Notes: generated by a model from the sequence alone, not told the origin. Positions 36,056-45,163 are shown, counted from the stretch's first letter. The stretch: DNA of 64,000 bases from Aneurinibacillus uraniidurans (GCF_028471905.1 NZ_CP116902.1:1090501-1154500); one strand, 5' to 3'. Program-made: numbers and translations.

Positions 36056-36823
36056 ATGCTGTCTTCTCAGGACCTTGCGTATTTTCGTGAACGCCTTACG
36101 CGTCAGCTGCATGACTTGAAAACACGTTTAGTCGACAATGATCATTATGGGACAGGACGTGCTGCCATGCAGGAGTCGATCGGAGAACTTTCCAATTATG
36201 ATAACCATCCGGCAGATACCGGAAGTGAAATGTTTGAGAGGGAGAAAGACATTGCGTTAACGGAACGAACGGAACAGGATATGTATGATACAGAGCAGGC
36301 GCTTACAGCCATTCAGAACGGCACGTATGGCACATGTGAGGTGTGCGGGGCAGAAATTCCGCGCGAACGTCTTGAAGCTATCCCACAGGCGCTTTGCTGT
36401 GTACAGCACGCCGAGCAGAACGTGCGGAACCATCGTCCGATAGAGGAAGTGGTGCTCGGGCCTCCGTTTGGCGCTTTTGATTATGATCGCTGGGATGCGA
36501 CGATGTATGATGCAGAAGATGCGCTTCAAGAGGTGACGCGATACGGCACGTCGGATTCGCCAGCGGATCATCCGAGTCGGGATGGGCTTAGCTACAATGA
36601 TATGTATCTGGAGGCAGAGGAGCCGGTTGGGTATGTAGAAGAAGTAGAGGGTCTGGCGATCTCGGACATGGAGGGCCATTATATAGGGATTAATACGGAC
36701 TCTCTGCTCCATGAGCGTTATGAACGGCGCATTGACGAAGCGGATACGGAATGGATGACACGCCTCGAACAGTTGGATGAAATCGGTGGCGAAGCGCATG
36801 AGCGCAGCGTAGAGAGAAGATAG
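36056..36823 (+). CDS. yteA: YteA-type sporulation protein with DksA/TraR zinc finger
   Basis: This 255-residue protein has a helical N-terminal part (about 1-85, FRERLTRQLHDLKTRL) and a DksA-type C4 zinc finger (GTYGTCEVCGAEIPRERLEA...LCCVQH, about 91-122). A long acidic tail with SYNDMY and EEPVGYVEEVEGL follows, as in YteA-family sporulation proteins. ATG 36056 follows AAGGAGGGAG. It is monocistronic; B. subtilis has a rhodanese gene (yqhL) near this position instead. Confidence 0.8.
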   Translation: MLSSQDLAYFRERLTRQLHDLKTRLVDNDHYGTGRAAMQESIGELSNYDNHPADTGSEMFEREKDIALTERTEQDMYDTEQALTAIQNGTYGTCEVCGAEIPRERLEAIPQALCCVQHAEQNVRNHRPIEEVVLGPPFGAFDYDRWDATMYDAEDALQEVTRYGTSDSPADHPSRDGLSYNDMYLEAEEPVGYVEEVEGLAISDMEGHYIGINTDSLLHERYERRIDEADTEWMTRLEQLDEIGGEAHERSVERR

Positions 36824-36831
36824 GGAAAGCC

Positions 36832-36863
36832 AAAAACCCCGATTCCTTTGAGTCGGGGTTTTT
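36832..36863 (+). terminator. Terminator after the yteA-type gene
   Basis: AAAAACCCCGA (36832-36842) pairs exactly with TCGGGGTTTTT (36853-36863). Confidence 0.85.
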
Positions 36864-36932
36864 GGGTAGTCTAAATATAGAGAAGAATATATGGTACAAT
36901 ACAAAAGTAAGTTGGATGAAAGGAGAGTCAGT

Positions 36933-37751
36933 ATGGAACAGTGGCGTTTTCTTGATACCGGCACAAATTCTCCAGCCATCAATATGGCGATTGATGAAGC
37001 GGTTTTGACGATACATAGTAAGGGGCTGACCCGTCCTTCCGTTCGTTTTTATGATTGGAATCCGGCGACGGTATCCATTGGTTATTTCCAGAAGGCTGAA
37101 AAAGAAATTGATCTTGCTCGTGTGCAGGAGCGTGGACTTGGATTTGTGCGCAGGGCAACAGGTGGGCGAACGGTACTGCACGATAAAGAGCTGACGTATA
37201 GTGTGGTCGTATCTGAGCACCATCCGCTTATGCCATCTGGCGTCACGGATGCGTATCGCATCATTAGCCAGGGATTGTTAGAAGGATTTCGTCTGCTTGG
37301 TATGCAGGCAGACTTGATGAATCCAGAGGCGGCGAAATTCGCAGAACCATCATCTGCTGCTTGCTTCGATGTACCGTCCTCATACGAGCTTGTTGTAGAA
37401 GGACGTAAAGTAGCAGGAAGTGCCCAAACGAGGCAGAAGGGCGTGATTTTACAGCACGGCTCGATTTTGCTGGATATGGATGCAGAACTTTTGTTTGACA
37501 TTATACGATTTCCGAATGAGCGAGTGCGGGATCGATTGTTAAAAAGCTTCTATGAAAAGGCGGTTGCCATTAATGAACTGCGCAAGCAACCTGTCACGCT
37601 TGCAGAGGTAAAGCCGGCATTTCGAGAAGGGTTTGCACGCGGATTTGCAGTTGAACTAATAGACGATGTTTTAACGCAGGAAGAGTGGGAGCTAGCCGAG
37701 CAACTTGCTTATGAAAAGTATGGGAATGACGAGTGGAATTTTAGACGGTAG
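36933..37751 (+). CDS. lipM: Octanoyltransferase LipM
   Basis: This 272-residue enzyme moves octanoate from acyl carrier protein to GcvH, the first step of lipoate assembly in Bacillales. RRATGGRTVLHDKELTYSVV is the BPL/LplA fold motif, the catalytic Cys is Cys144 in ACFDVPSSYE, and Lys159 (GRKVAGSAQ) is the activating lysine. ATG 36933 follows AAAGGAGAG. Nearness to the gcv operon fits, since the glycine cleavage H protein is its substrate. The ligase LplJ has a similar fold but lacks this Cys arrangement. Confidence 0.9.
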   Translation: MEQWRFLDTGTNSPAINMAIDEAVLTIHSKGLTRPSVRFYDWNPATVSIGYFQKAEKEIDLARVQERGLGFVRRATGGRTVLHDKELTYSVVVSEHHPLMPSGVTDAYRIISQGLLEGFRLLGMQADLMNPEAAKFAEPSSAACFDVPSSYELVVEGRKVAGSAQTRQKGVILQHGSILLDMDAELLFDIIRFPNERVRDRLLKSFYEKAVAINELRKQPVTLAEVKPAFREGFARGFAVELIDDVLTQEEWELAEQLAYEKYGNDEWNFRR

Positions 37752-37759
37752 AAAAAGGA

Positions 37760-37786
37760 GACGACCGTGTTTCGGTCGTTTTTGTC
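37760..37786 (+). terminator. Terminator after lipM
   Basis: ACGACCG (37761-37767) pairs with CGGTCGT (37773-37779), followed by T. Confidence 0.75.
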
Positions 37787-37814
37787 TTGATTATTATGAT
37801 GGCAAATGAGGAAT

Positions 37815-37830
37815 TATCTATATATTGTGT
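37815..37830 (+). promoter_or_regulatory. NrdR box 1
   Basis: TATCTATATATTGTGT matches the NrdR-box consensus ACACWATATATTGTGT closely. Box 2 has its TATATTG core exactly 32 bases downstream, the three-helical-turn spacing typical of paired NrdR boxes. Confidence 0.7.
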
Positions 37831-37846
37831 TTAAAATTTTAAGTAC

Positions 37847-37862
37847 ATACAATATATTGACG
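37847..37862 (+). promoter_or_regulatory. NrdR box 2
   Basis: ATACAATATATTGACG shares the TATATTG core (37853-37859) and overlaps the -35 box of the nrdJ promoter, a position suited to repression. Confidence 0.6.
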
Positions 37863-37885
37863 TGCATCCAACGCTAGGGTAGACT
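37857..37885 (+). promoter_or_regulatory. nrdJ promoter
   Basis: TTGACG (37857-37862), a 17-base spacer, then TAGACT (37880-37885). Confidence 0.6.
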
Positions 37886-37961
37886 AATAAGACATTGATT
37901 AACTGTATCAGACAGGCCGCCTTACGGTCAATTGGTACATAGTATAACTGGAGGGTGAAAA

Positions 37962-40529
37962 ATGGAGGCAGTAACTGAATCACAAGGAAAAATGAGGCTT
38001 GAAGGTTTAAGCGAGAAAATTTTCCTTGATCGGTATGCTCTGAAAGATACAGATCCAGACCACATTCAGGAAGGCGATACGGTTCTTGTTCTAACGCATG
38101 ACGATCCGAAGTTTCCGAAGAAAGAAGTCGGGATTGTAACAAAACGGACAGGTAGTGAGCTCGAGGTTGAGCTGCGGAACGGTGAGATGGTGACATCGAA
38201 TGCCGATAAAGCACTCCGCACGCTAGAACAAACACCGGAAGAGATGTGGGATCGCCTGGCAAAAACGATTGCATCAGTAGAGACAACACCTGAGAAGCAG
38301 CAGGAATGGCAGGAGAAATTCCGTAGTCTATTGGATGACTGGAAGCTTGTGCCGGGCGGACGGATTGCAGCTGGAGCGGGTGCCAATGATGAATTGACAC
38401 TGTATAACTGCTATGTAATCCCTTCTCCGCATGACAGCCGGGGCGGCATTATGGAAACGCTCGGTCAAATGACAGAGATCATGTCCCGAGGCGGTGGGGT
38501 TGGAATCAACCTTTCAAGTCTTCGCCCGCGCCGTGCGCAAGTAAAAGGCGTGAACGGATCGTCAAGTGGTTCGGTGTCATGGGGTGGACTGTTTAGTCAT
38601 ACGACCGGATTAATTGAGCAAGGTGGGAGCCGCAGGGGAGCATTGATGCTAATTATGAACGACTGGCACCCTGACCTGCTGGAGTTCATTACCGTTAAAC
38701 AAAACATGGGCATGATTACAAATGCCAACCTGTCAGTAGCAATAAGTAATGGTTTTATGAAGGCTGTAAAAGAAGACCTGGAATGGGAACTGAAATTCCC
38801 GGATACGACAGACCCGGAATACGACGAAGTATGGGATGGAAACCTGGATAAATGGCTGTCACTCGGTAAAGAAGTGCGCGTATACAAAACGGTTCGCGCG
38901 CGCGATGTGTGGCACATGATTATTGAATCGGCATGGAAGTCTGCTGAACCAGGTATCGTATTCATGGAATACTACAACCAGATGTCGAACAGCTGGTATT
39001 TCAACCCGATTATTTGTACGAATCCGTGTGGGGAGCAAGGTTTGCCAGGATGGGGCGTATGCAACCTTTCTGCTATTAATCTATCAAAATTCGCTAAAGA
39101 TGGCGAAGTTGATTGGGACAGCCTATCTACAGCAGTTCGTTATTCCGTTCGCTTCCTCGATAACGTGGTCGATGCAACACCGTATCATTTCGAAGAAAAC
39201 AAAGCGAATCAGAAAAACGAACGTCGCGTAGGTCTTGGTACGATGGGCCTTGCAGAAATGATGATTCACCTGAAAATCCGCTACGGCAGCCCGGAATCGC
39301 TTGAATTCCTGGACAAGCTGTATGCGTTCATCGCTCGTGAATCATATCTGGCATCGTCTGAAATTGCCGCAGAAAAAGGCAGCTTCCCGGCGTTTATCGC
39401 AGATAAATTCCTGGAGAGCGGCTTCATGAAGCAGTTCGATGACGAGCTGCGTGAAACGATTCGTGAAAACGGTATGCGCAACGTAACTGTTCTGACACAG
39501 GCTCCTACTGGGTCCACAGGAACCATGGTTGGAACAAGTACCGGAATTGAGCCTTTCTATGCATTCGAATACTTCCGTCAAAGTCGCCTCGGCTTCGACA
39601 AACAGTACGTGCCAATCGCGAAACAATGGGTGGAAGAGAACGATTCCGAAACGCTGCCAGATTATTTCGTAAGCGCAATGGATCTGTCCGCAGAAGACCA
39701 CGTGCGCGTACAAGGTGCGATTCAGAAATGGGTGGACAGTTCCATCAGTAAAACGGCAAACGCTCCGGCTGATTTCACAGTTGAAGAAACAAAAGCGCTG
39801 TACGAACTCGCCTTTGACCTTGGCTGCAAAGGGGTTACCATTTACCGTGATGGCAGCCGCGATGTACAAGTTCTGACAACGAAAAAAGACGAGAAAGACA
39901 GCAAGAAAGAACCGGAAAAAGCCGAAAAAATCGCGCAATCAACCGACCTTGATGAAGCAGCACCAACGAAAGACTACCGTCGTCGCCCACTTCGCCTCAA
40001 AGGTGCTACATACAAAATGAAAACACCACTTGGCAAAGCGTACATTACGGTGAATGAAGCAGATGGTGCTCCATTTGAAGTAATTGTAAACGTCGGAAAA
40101 GCAGGTAGTGACGTATTTGCGATGTCTGAAGCGCTGGGTCGTGTATCGACACTGTTCCTCCGCTTCGGTCAACTGCCAGACGGAAATAAAGCTCGCCTGT
40201 TGATTAAGCATCTCAAAGGCATCGGTGGATCAGGTGCAGTCGGCTTCGGCGCTAACCGTGTCGATTCGATTCCAGATGCGGTAGCGAAAGCGATTGAATT
40301 CTACCTTGATGGGGAAGATGACAGCGCACCGGTTGCTTCAGCAAGCGAAGTAGCTTATGCAGATATGACGGCGGCTTCAGCAACGGATACACACAAGCAC
40401 GACCGTGATGAAGATGGCGATGTGTATCGGGAAGGACTTGATCTGTGTCCGGAATGCGGTGCGGCAGCCCTTGTTGCGGAAGAAGGCTGCAAGCATTGTG
40501 AGGCATGTGGATATTCACGTTGTTCATAA
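37962..40529 (+). CDS. nrdJ: Adenosylcobalamin-dependent ribonucleotide reductase (class II)
   Basis: This 855-residue enzyme reduces ribonucleotides to deoxyribonucleotides using adenosylcobalamin as radical source, without oxygen. It carries NCYVIPSPHDSRGGIMETLGQM, GGVGINLSSLRPR, NPCGEQGLPGWGVCNLSAINLS (active-site Cys region, written here as NPCGEQ and GVCNLSAINL) and APTGSTGTMVGTSTGIEP. A C-terminal zinc or redox tail (CPECGAAALVAEEGCKHC, then CGYSRCS) follows. GGAGGGTGAAAA precedes ATG 37962. Two NrdR-like boxes lie in its promoter. No cobalamin riboswitch was seen. Confidence 0.93.
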   Translation: MEAVTESQGKMRLEGLSEKIFLDRYALKDTDPDHIQEGDTVLVLTHDDPKFPKKEVGIVTKRTGSELEVELRNGEMVTSNADKALRTLEQTPEEMWDRLAKTIASVETTPEKQQEWQEKFRSLLDDWKLVPGGRIAAGAGANDELTLYNCYVIPSPHDSRGGIMETLGQMTEIMSRGGGVGINLSSLRPRRAQVKGVNGSSSGSVSWGGLFSHTTGLIEQGGSRRGALMLIMNDWHPDLLEFITVKQNMGMITNANLSVAISNGFMKAVKEDLEWELKFPDTTDPEYDEVWDGNLDKWLSLGKEVRVYKTVRARDVWHMIIESAWKSAEPGIVFMEYYNQMSNSWYFNPIICTNPCGEQGLPGWGVCNLSAINLSKFAKDGEVDWDSLSTAVRYSVRFLDNVVDATPYHFEENKANQKNERRVGLGTMGLAEMMIHLKIRYGSPESLEFLDKLYAFIARESYLASSEIAAEKGSFPAFIADKFLESGFMKQFDDELRETIRENGMRNVTVLTQAPTGSTGTMVGTSTGIEPFYAFEYFRQSRLGFDKQYVPIAKQWVEENDSETLPDYFVSAMDLSAEDHVRVQGAIQKWVDSSISKTANAPADFTVEETKALYELAFDLGCKGVTIYRDGSRDVQVLTTKKDEKDSKKEPEKAEKIAQSTDLDEAAPTKDYRRRPLRLKGATYKMKTPLGKAYITVNEADGAPFEVIVNVGKAGSDVFAMSEALGRVSTLFLRFGQLPDGNKARLLIKHLKGIGGSGAVGFGANRVDSIPDAVAKAIEFYLDGEDDSAPVASASEVAYADMTAASATDTHKHDRDEDGDVYREGLDLCPECGAAALVAEEGCKHCEACGYSRCS

Positions 40530-40591
40530 GATGAGTTTTCTATAAATAGCTGGATTTTCTGTGATTTTTCACTATTGATGAATAATTATAC

Positions 40592-40626
40592 AAAAAGGTG
40601 AAGACAAACATGTCTTCACCTTTTTG
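40592..40626 (+). terminator. Terminator after nrdJ
   Basis: AAAAAGGTGAAGACA pairs with TGTCTTCACCTTTTT (40611-40625), a long perfect stem. The rest of 40627-40930 is AT-rich with no supportable gene. Confidence 0.9.
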
Positions 40627-40939
40627 CAGGAATTTAAAAACTCACATAAAAAAGCAGAAACGTTATTTTAGAGTTTAATAATTGAGAGATTCTATGATAG
40701 GTTTATAACTAAATTTGCTTTTTATAGATACACAACCAAGATTTATCCTTTGTGCATAAAAGGGTATAGGATTATTCTATATTTATAAGGATTTAGCGAA
40801 GAAAAGATAATCCGTTATCAAATCTGTCATTTAAGAAACCTCTCTATTTATTACTCGTCTTATCTAATGTTGTTGATTCTTTTAAAATAGTAAAAAATAT
40901 TTTCAATCTATAAATAATAATGATACACTATGATAGGAT

Positions 40940-40945
40940 TATAAT
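40940..40945 (+). promoter_or_regulatory. -10 box of the mqo promoter
   Basis: A perfect TATAAT puts the likely transcript start near 40952, exactly where the structured leader begins. The -35 region is not clear. Confidence 0.5.
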
Positions 40946-40951
40946 CGATAC

Positions 40952-41021
40952 AGAAAAGATGTGTGATTAGGTCGTGCCTGGCTTGCTATAGCGTCTAAGA
41001 AGGAGCGCCTACATCTTTTCT
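40952..41021 (+). ncRNA. Structured 5' leader of mqo
   Basis: AGAAAAGATGT (40952-40962) pairs exactly with ACATCTTTTCT (41011-41021). The stem continues after a five-base bulge, with TAGGT pairing to GCCTA next to the right arm. The enclosed about 35 bases can form smaller helices. The leader ends 28 bases before the mqo start and has no T run, so it is not a terminator. It matches no riboswitch class I know; it could be a cis-regulatory RNA or a protein-binding site. Confidence 0.5.
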
Positions 41022-41049
41022 GCAAATCTTAGATAAAAGGACGATAAAA

Positions 41050-42549
41050 ATGAGCAACCATACTAAAACAGACGTTATCTTAATTGGTGCCGGAATCATG
41101 AGTGCCACTTTGGGGACACTTCTGAAAGAATTAGTACCGGACTGGGACATTACAGTGTTTGAGAAGCTCGCAAACACGGGCGAGGAAAGCTCTAACGAAT
41201 GGAATAATGCAGGAACGGGGCATGCGGCACTGTGCGAGCTTAACTACACCGTCGAAAAACCGGACGGATCGATAGATATTAGTAAAGCGATAAAAATCAA
41301 TGAACAGTTCCAGACTTCAACGCAGTTTTGGTCTTATCTTGTAAAGCACAATCTGATACGTAATCCGCAGGACTTTATCAGGGCATTGCCTCATATGAGT
41401 TTCGTACAAGGGGAACAAAATGTAACGTTTTTAAAGAAACGTTTTGAAGCGCTGTCTAACAATCCTCTATTCCAAGGGATGGAATTTTCTGATGACCCGG
41501 GAAAACTGATGGAATGGATTCCGCTTATTATGAAAGACCGGACATCGAATGAACCTATAGCAGCAACAAAAATCGACTCTGGAACGGATGTCAACTTTGG
41601 CGCTTTAACACGCATGTTGTTTGACAACTTAAAGAGTAAAAACGTCGATGTAAAATTCAAACATAGTGTTGATAATATTAAACGTACGAGCGACGGCTCA
41701 TGGGAATTGAAAGTGCGGAATGTCGATAGCGGTACCGTCGAACGCCATACTGCAAAATTCGTCTTTATCGGTGGCGGGGGAGGAAGCCTGCATTTACTGC
41801 AAAAATCCGGTATTCCTGAAGGGAAACATATCGGAGGATTCCCGGTAAGTGGACTATTTATGGTGTGTAATAACCCAGATGTTGTAGAGCAGCATCATGC
41901 AAAAGTATACGGAAAAGCTAAGGTTGGGGCTCCTCCAATGTCTGTTCCGCATCTTGACACAAGATTTATCGATAATAAGAAATCGTTGCTATTTGGACCG
42001 TTTGCTGGCTTCTCACCAAAGTTTTTAAAATCCGGTTCAATGTTCGATTTGTTAACTTCCGTAAAAACGGATAATCTCGTAACTATGTTGGCGGCAGGCG
42101 CAAAAAATGTTCCATTGACAAAATACCTGATCGAGCAAGTTATGTTATCGAAAGAACAGCGCATGGAAGAATTACGGGAGTTTATCCCAAGCGCTAAAAG
42201 CGAGGATTGGGGTATGGTAGTAGCGGGTCAACGTGTACAAGTTATTAAAGATACTGCAGCCGGCAAAGGAACGCTTCAATTTGGTACGGAAGTTGTTAGT
42301 GCCGCTGATGGCTCAATAGCAGCATTGCTTGGCGCTTCTCCGGGTGCTTCTACTGCCGTTCACGTTATGCTTGAGGTAATAAAAAAATGCTTCCCGCAAC
42401 ATCTACAAGAATGGGAATCGAAAATAAAAGAAATGATTCCTTCTTATGGTGTGTCACTACTGGAAAATCCAGAGCTTATCGATGAAATTCATACTTCAAC
42501 AGCGCAAACACTTGGCTTAGAGGATAAAAAACAGTACGCGTACGTATAA
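41050..42549 (+). CDS. mqo: Malate:quinone oxidoreductase
   Basis: This 499-residue membrane-associated FAD enzyme oxidises malate to oxaloacetate and reduces quinone in the TCA cycle. The FAD-binding motif is [18 protein letters not shown], and [19 protein letters not shown] is the Mqo signature; [19 protein letters not shown] lies mid-protein. Length is normal for the family. AAAGGACG precedes ATG 41050. It is monocistronic with its own terminator. It would use malate made by the fumarase at 3.4 kb. Confidence 0.93.
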   Translation: MSNHTKTDVILIGAGIMSATLGTLLKELVPDWDITVFEKLANTGEESSNEWNNAGTGHAALCELNYTVEKPDGSIDISKAIKINEQFQTSTQFWSYLVKHNLIRNPQDFIRALPHMSFVQGEQNVTFLKKRFEALSNNPLFQGMEFSDDPGKLMEWIPLIMKDRTSNEPIAATKIDSGTDVNFGALTRMLFDNLKSKNVDVKFKHSVDNIKRTSDGSWELKVRNVDSGTVERHTAKFVFIGGGGGSLHLLQKSGIPEGKHIGGFPVSGLFMVCNNPDVVEQHHAKVYGKAKVGAPPMSVPHLDTRFIDNKKSLLFGPFAGFSPKFLKSGSMFDLLTSVKTDNLVTMLAAGAKNVPLTKYLIEQVMLSKEQRMEELREFIPSAKSEDWGMVVAGQRVQVIKDTAAGKGTLQFGTEVVSAADGSIAALLGASPGASTAVHVMLEVIKKCFPQHLQEWESKIKEMIPSYGVSLLENPELIDEIHTSTAQTLGLEDKKQYAYV

Positions 42550-42646
42550 GACGGTCCTACTGTATGCTCAGACATTAGAAAGACAAATGAGCAATGCCGT
42601 ACTAGAAAAATTGGCAAATCCAGAATAACCAAAAAACTCGTATGTT

Positions 42647-42694
42647 AAAGGAAGCATAAATTGCCGTTTTGGCAAATTTATGTTTCCTTTAGTT
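42647..42694 (+). terminator. Terminator after mqo
   Basis: AAAGGAAGCATAAATTGCC and GGCAAATTTATGTTTCCTTT form a long stem with few mismatches. Confidence 0.75.
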
Positions 42695-42893
42695 GTTTTA
42701 AGTACCTTTATTGGTTTAGTCGACAGATGTCAAGTTTGATGACTGTTGGCCAATCGTTTTTCTGCCTATATATCCTTTTCCTATAATTATATAATCTTAT
42801 TGTAAAATATATGTTTTTATTTCTAAAAATTTAAAATAAATCTAGGTAAATGAATTTTAACATTTCTTCAAAATTAATCAGACAGAATGATTG

Positions 42894-42918
42894 AGCCTGG
42901 TAGAATATCTACCAGGCT
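42894..42918. repeat. Isolated perfect hairpin
   Basis: AGCCTGGTAGA and TCTACCAGGCT form an 11-bp stem with a three-base loop, about 95 bases upstream of the phosphodiester glycosidase gene. No T run follows on either strand. It could be a leader hairpin or operator. The rest of 42695-43014 is AT-rich without a gene. Confidence 0.45.
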
Positions 42919-43014
42919 ATTCATGTTATCGATATACTTTTTCTTAGCCTATTCTAAGAAAACAATGATACACTATTCTTTGCTGTACGATATCAAGAAA
43001 AGGAGAGAATTTTT

Positions 43015-44061
43015 TTGTATAAACCACCTGTAAAACAGCCGGTTGAACAAGAGCCACAAACTACAAAGAAAAGAGTTACCCGAAAAAAGCCAAAGAAAAA
43101 GTTCAGAAGAAGGGTGTTTTTCCTTTTTCTTGGATTATGTTATATATATGTTTCTACCGCTTTATTTGTTTTTAAGGGACCCTATCAAAATGTGAAAGAT
43201 TACGCACTTCAATCGCTGGGGACTACACAGCATCCGAATCTTTGGATCTCTCTTTTTTCACTAAATACCGTTTCTGCGGCAGAAATTGCGAAGTATACGG
43301 TTGGAACTGGACAGCCTACTGTGGACAGCAGCGGGAATGCAACTGGATTTGGTGATTTTGGAGGCATTAAGGACAGCTCGATCCAAATTGAGGATTACAA
43401 AGATAATACGTACTCCGCAAAGATTATGCTTGTTCGTGATCCGATGCGCCTCAAAGTTGCCGTTACCAATCAAATAGGTAAGGTTGGCCAAACAGTAAGT
43501 GAAATGGTGCGTGATAACAATGCGGTAGCTGGCGTGAACGGTGGGTCGTTTCAGGATGTTGGCTGGCATGGAACCGGGGGAGATCCGCTCGGGACAACCA
43601 TGCATGATGGAAAATATTATGCCACTAGTGAAAACAGCAATGTGATTGGGATCACCTCAAGTGGTTCTTTGATTTCAGGAAAATATTCAGTGAAAGAACT
43701 GCAGGATATGGGAGTGAAGGAAGCTCTCTCATTTGGACCGATTCTTGTGAAAGACGGGCAAGGACTGGTTCGTGGCAATGGTGGCTGGGGGAATGCTCCC
43801 CGTACGGCAATTGGTCAGAAGGCCGACGGTACGATCATTCTTATTGTTACAGACGGTCGCTTTGTTCATGGACCTGAGAATCTCGGGGCAACCTTGCATG
43901 ACATACAGGATCTTATGTTGAAATACGGAGCTGTCACCGCAGTTAATCTGGACGGCGGTTCTTCTACTACGATGGTGTATAATGGGAAGCTGGTAAATGA
44001 ACCAAGTGATGTACTTGGAGAAAGAAAAATCGCGACTTCATTTATCGTTATGCCGGAATAG
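43015..44061 (+). CDS. Phosphodiester glycosidase (NAGPA-domain) protein
   Basis: This 348-residue protein has a basic, Pro-rich cytoplasmic N-terminus (about 1-38), one membrane anchor (about 39-57, VFFLFLGLCYIYVSTALFVF), and an extracellular NAGPA domain. Its motifs are NAVAGVNGGSFQD, RTAIGQKADGTIILIVTDGR and VNLDGGSSTTMVYNGKLVN. Such domains cleave sugar-phosphodiester bonds in exopolysaccharide or wall polymers. The start is a TTG at 43015 behind AAGGAGAG. The gene at 44073 follows after 11 bases and is probably its partner. Confidence 0.85.
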   Translation: MYKPPVKQPVEQEPQTTKKRVTRKKPKKKFRRRVFFLFLGLCYIYVSTALFVFKGPYQNVKDYALQSLGTTQHPNLWISLFSLNTVSAAEIAKYTVGTGQPTVDSSGNATGFGDFGGIKDSSIQIEDYKDNTYSAKIMLVRDPMRLKVAVTNQIGKVGQTVSEMVRDNNAVAGVNGGSFQDVGWHGTGGDPLGTTMHDGKYYATSENSNVIGITSSGSLISGKYSVKELQDMGVKEALSFGPILVKDGQGLVRGNGGWGNAPRTAIGQKADGTIILIVTDGRFVHGPENLGATLHDIQDLMLKYGAVTAVNLDGGSSTTMVYNGKLVNEPSDVLGERKIATSFIVMPE

Positions 44062-44072
44062 GAGGAGGCAAT

Positions 44073-45035
44073 TTGAAAAAAGTTATTTGGTTTTTGTTAC
44101 TTGTAACGGGGATGCAAATTGGAATACTCTCGCATTATAATCACTTGCTAGATAGGGGAGTCAAAGGGACGGATACAGCTGCGGTTACACTTTTTGACGG
44201 GCAGACCGATCTGATGGCTTTGTCTGCTAGCAAAAATCTTGTTGCGTATGTTGATGAGCAGAATACACTTCATGTAAAAGACGTAACAAGCAACCAAGAA
44301 GTGTATACGCTTAGCAATGAAGGCAAGATCGATTATATAACTTGGATTCAGGATAACGGATTGCTGCTTGGAATTAGTAAAGGAAAAGGCTCGAATAAAA
44401 AACTGGTCGTAAAAACAGCGATGCTTTCAACGAATAATGTTCGGACTATCCGGACGATTGGCCCGGTATCGTCCACTTCGACGTTTAAACAGATGACGTT
44501 TAGCCCGTTTACGAACGATATTTATATACTGGTTGGCAACAAAAATATCTCTAAGCTTTATCATGTCGGTACAAGTGGGGACTTTAAGATGATGAATGTC
44601 AGCAGTTACTATGTTGATGATATTCTTATGGCATCCACCAAAAATGAGCTGTTTTTTGAAGATGTAAAACAGCACATTCCGTACTTGCATAGCCGGGATG
44701 AAAAGGGAACTCATCGAATCGAAAAGAATGCGGTACCGCTTCGAGCGATTAACGATACGTTGTATTACGGCAAGCTTGATGATACTGGTGATGTTACTTC
44801 TATCTATACGTATGAACAGGGGACCTCGAATAAAATTATCGACATCAGTCAGCCGATTAAGCCGGATCGTCTACTTGTCAAAGAAGATGGGACGCCCATA
44901 CGTGTTGAGGATACAAAATATATTGATCTGAAAACGAACAAGGAAACGGCGATAGCCGGAGAAGGACAGGCGATCGTAAAAAATAATTTACTATTTAAGT
45001 CATCGCCATCAGGTACAACGCTTATCGACTTATGA
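44073..45035 (+). CDS. Membrane-anchored extracytoplasmic protein, possible beta-propeller
   Basis: This 320-residue protein has an N-terminal signal anchor (about 3-16, VIWFLLLVTGMQIGIL). The rest is beta-rich, with repeated strand-turn units such as DNGLLLGISKGKG, NDIYILVGNKNISKLYHVG and NELFFEDVKQ, which suggests a small propeller. No catalytic motif is visible. TTG 44073 follows GGAGGAGG. It is cotranscribed with the glycosidase gene and could present or sense its substrate; that is inference. Confidence 0.65.
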   Translation: MKKVIWFLLLVTGMQIGILSHYNHLLDRGVKGTDTAAVTLFDGQTDLMALSASKNLVAYVDEQNTLHVKDVTSNQEVYTLSNEGKIDYITWIQDNGLLLGISKGKGSNKKLVVKTAMLSTNNVRTIRTIGPVSSTSTFKQMTFSPFTNDIYILVGNKNISKLYHVGTSGDFKMMNVSSYYVDDILMASTKNELFFEDVKQHIPYLHSRDEKGTHRIEKNAVPLRAINDTLYYGKLDDTGDVTSIYTYEQGTSNKIIDISQPIKPDRLLVKEDGTPIRVEDTKYIDLKTNKETAIAGEGQAIVKNNLLFKSSPSGTTLIDL

Positions 45036-45080
45036 AAAAGGCCAGAGGTCAATTCATTCGGATTGACTTCTGGTTTTTTC
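45036..45080 (+). terminator. Terminator
   Basis: CCAGAGGTCAAT (45042-45053) pairs with ATTGACTTCTGG (45062-45073), followed by six T. Confidence 0.85.
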
Positions 45081-45088
45081 ATTTTTGG

Positions 45089-45118
45089 TTGACTTTTCCT
45101 CCTGTCCCAGTGTACTAT
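45089..45118 (+). promoter_or_regulatory. Promoter of the GntR/ABC operon
   Basis: TTGACT (45089-45094) and TACTAT (45113-45118) are spaced by 18 bases. The -10 box lies inside the dyad operator. Confidence 0.5.
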
Positions 45119-45132
45119 ATATCTAGAACACT
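45109..45132. promoter_or_regulatory. Dyad operator for the YtrA-type regulator
   Basis: AGTGTACTA, TATATC, then TAGAACACT form a 9-6-9 dyad with a single mismatched position per arm. It covers the -10 box and has the AGTGT...ACACT form reported for YtrA-type GntR repressors, so the regulator at 45945 probably represses its own operon here. Confidence 0.65.
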
Positions 45133-45163
45133 AAAACACAAATACAAAAGGAGAGGACGAAAA

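Noticed and set aside
37786-37961. Cobalamin riboswitch before nrdJ
   Set aside because: The B12-box motif GCCACTG and enclosing stems are missing; the region is explained by NrdR-like boxes and a promoter.
39342-39938. Long minus-strand open frame opposite nrdJ
   Set aside because: It lies wholly antisense to a strongly conserved gene, has no ribosome binding site, and its translation is rich in Phe/Cys as expected of an antisense shadow.
40980-41000. Sigma-54-like TGGCTTGCTATAGC in the mqo leader
   Set aside because: GG to GC spacing is 9 rather than 10, and it lies downstream of a perfect TATAAT, inside the leader structure.
42894-42918. Terminator after mqo (second)
   Set aside because: A perfect stem but no T run on either strand; the true terminator is at 42647-42694. 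Kept as an isolated hairpin.
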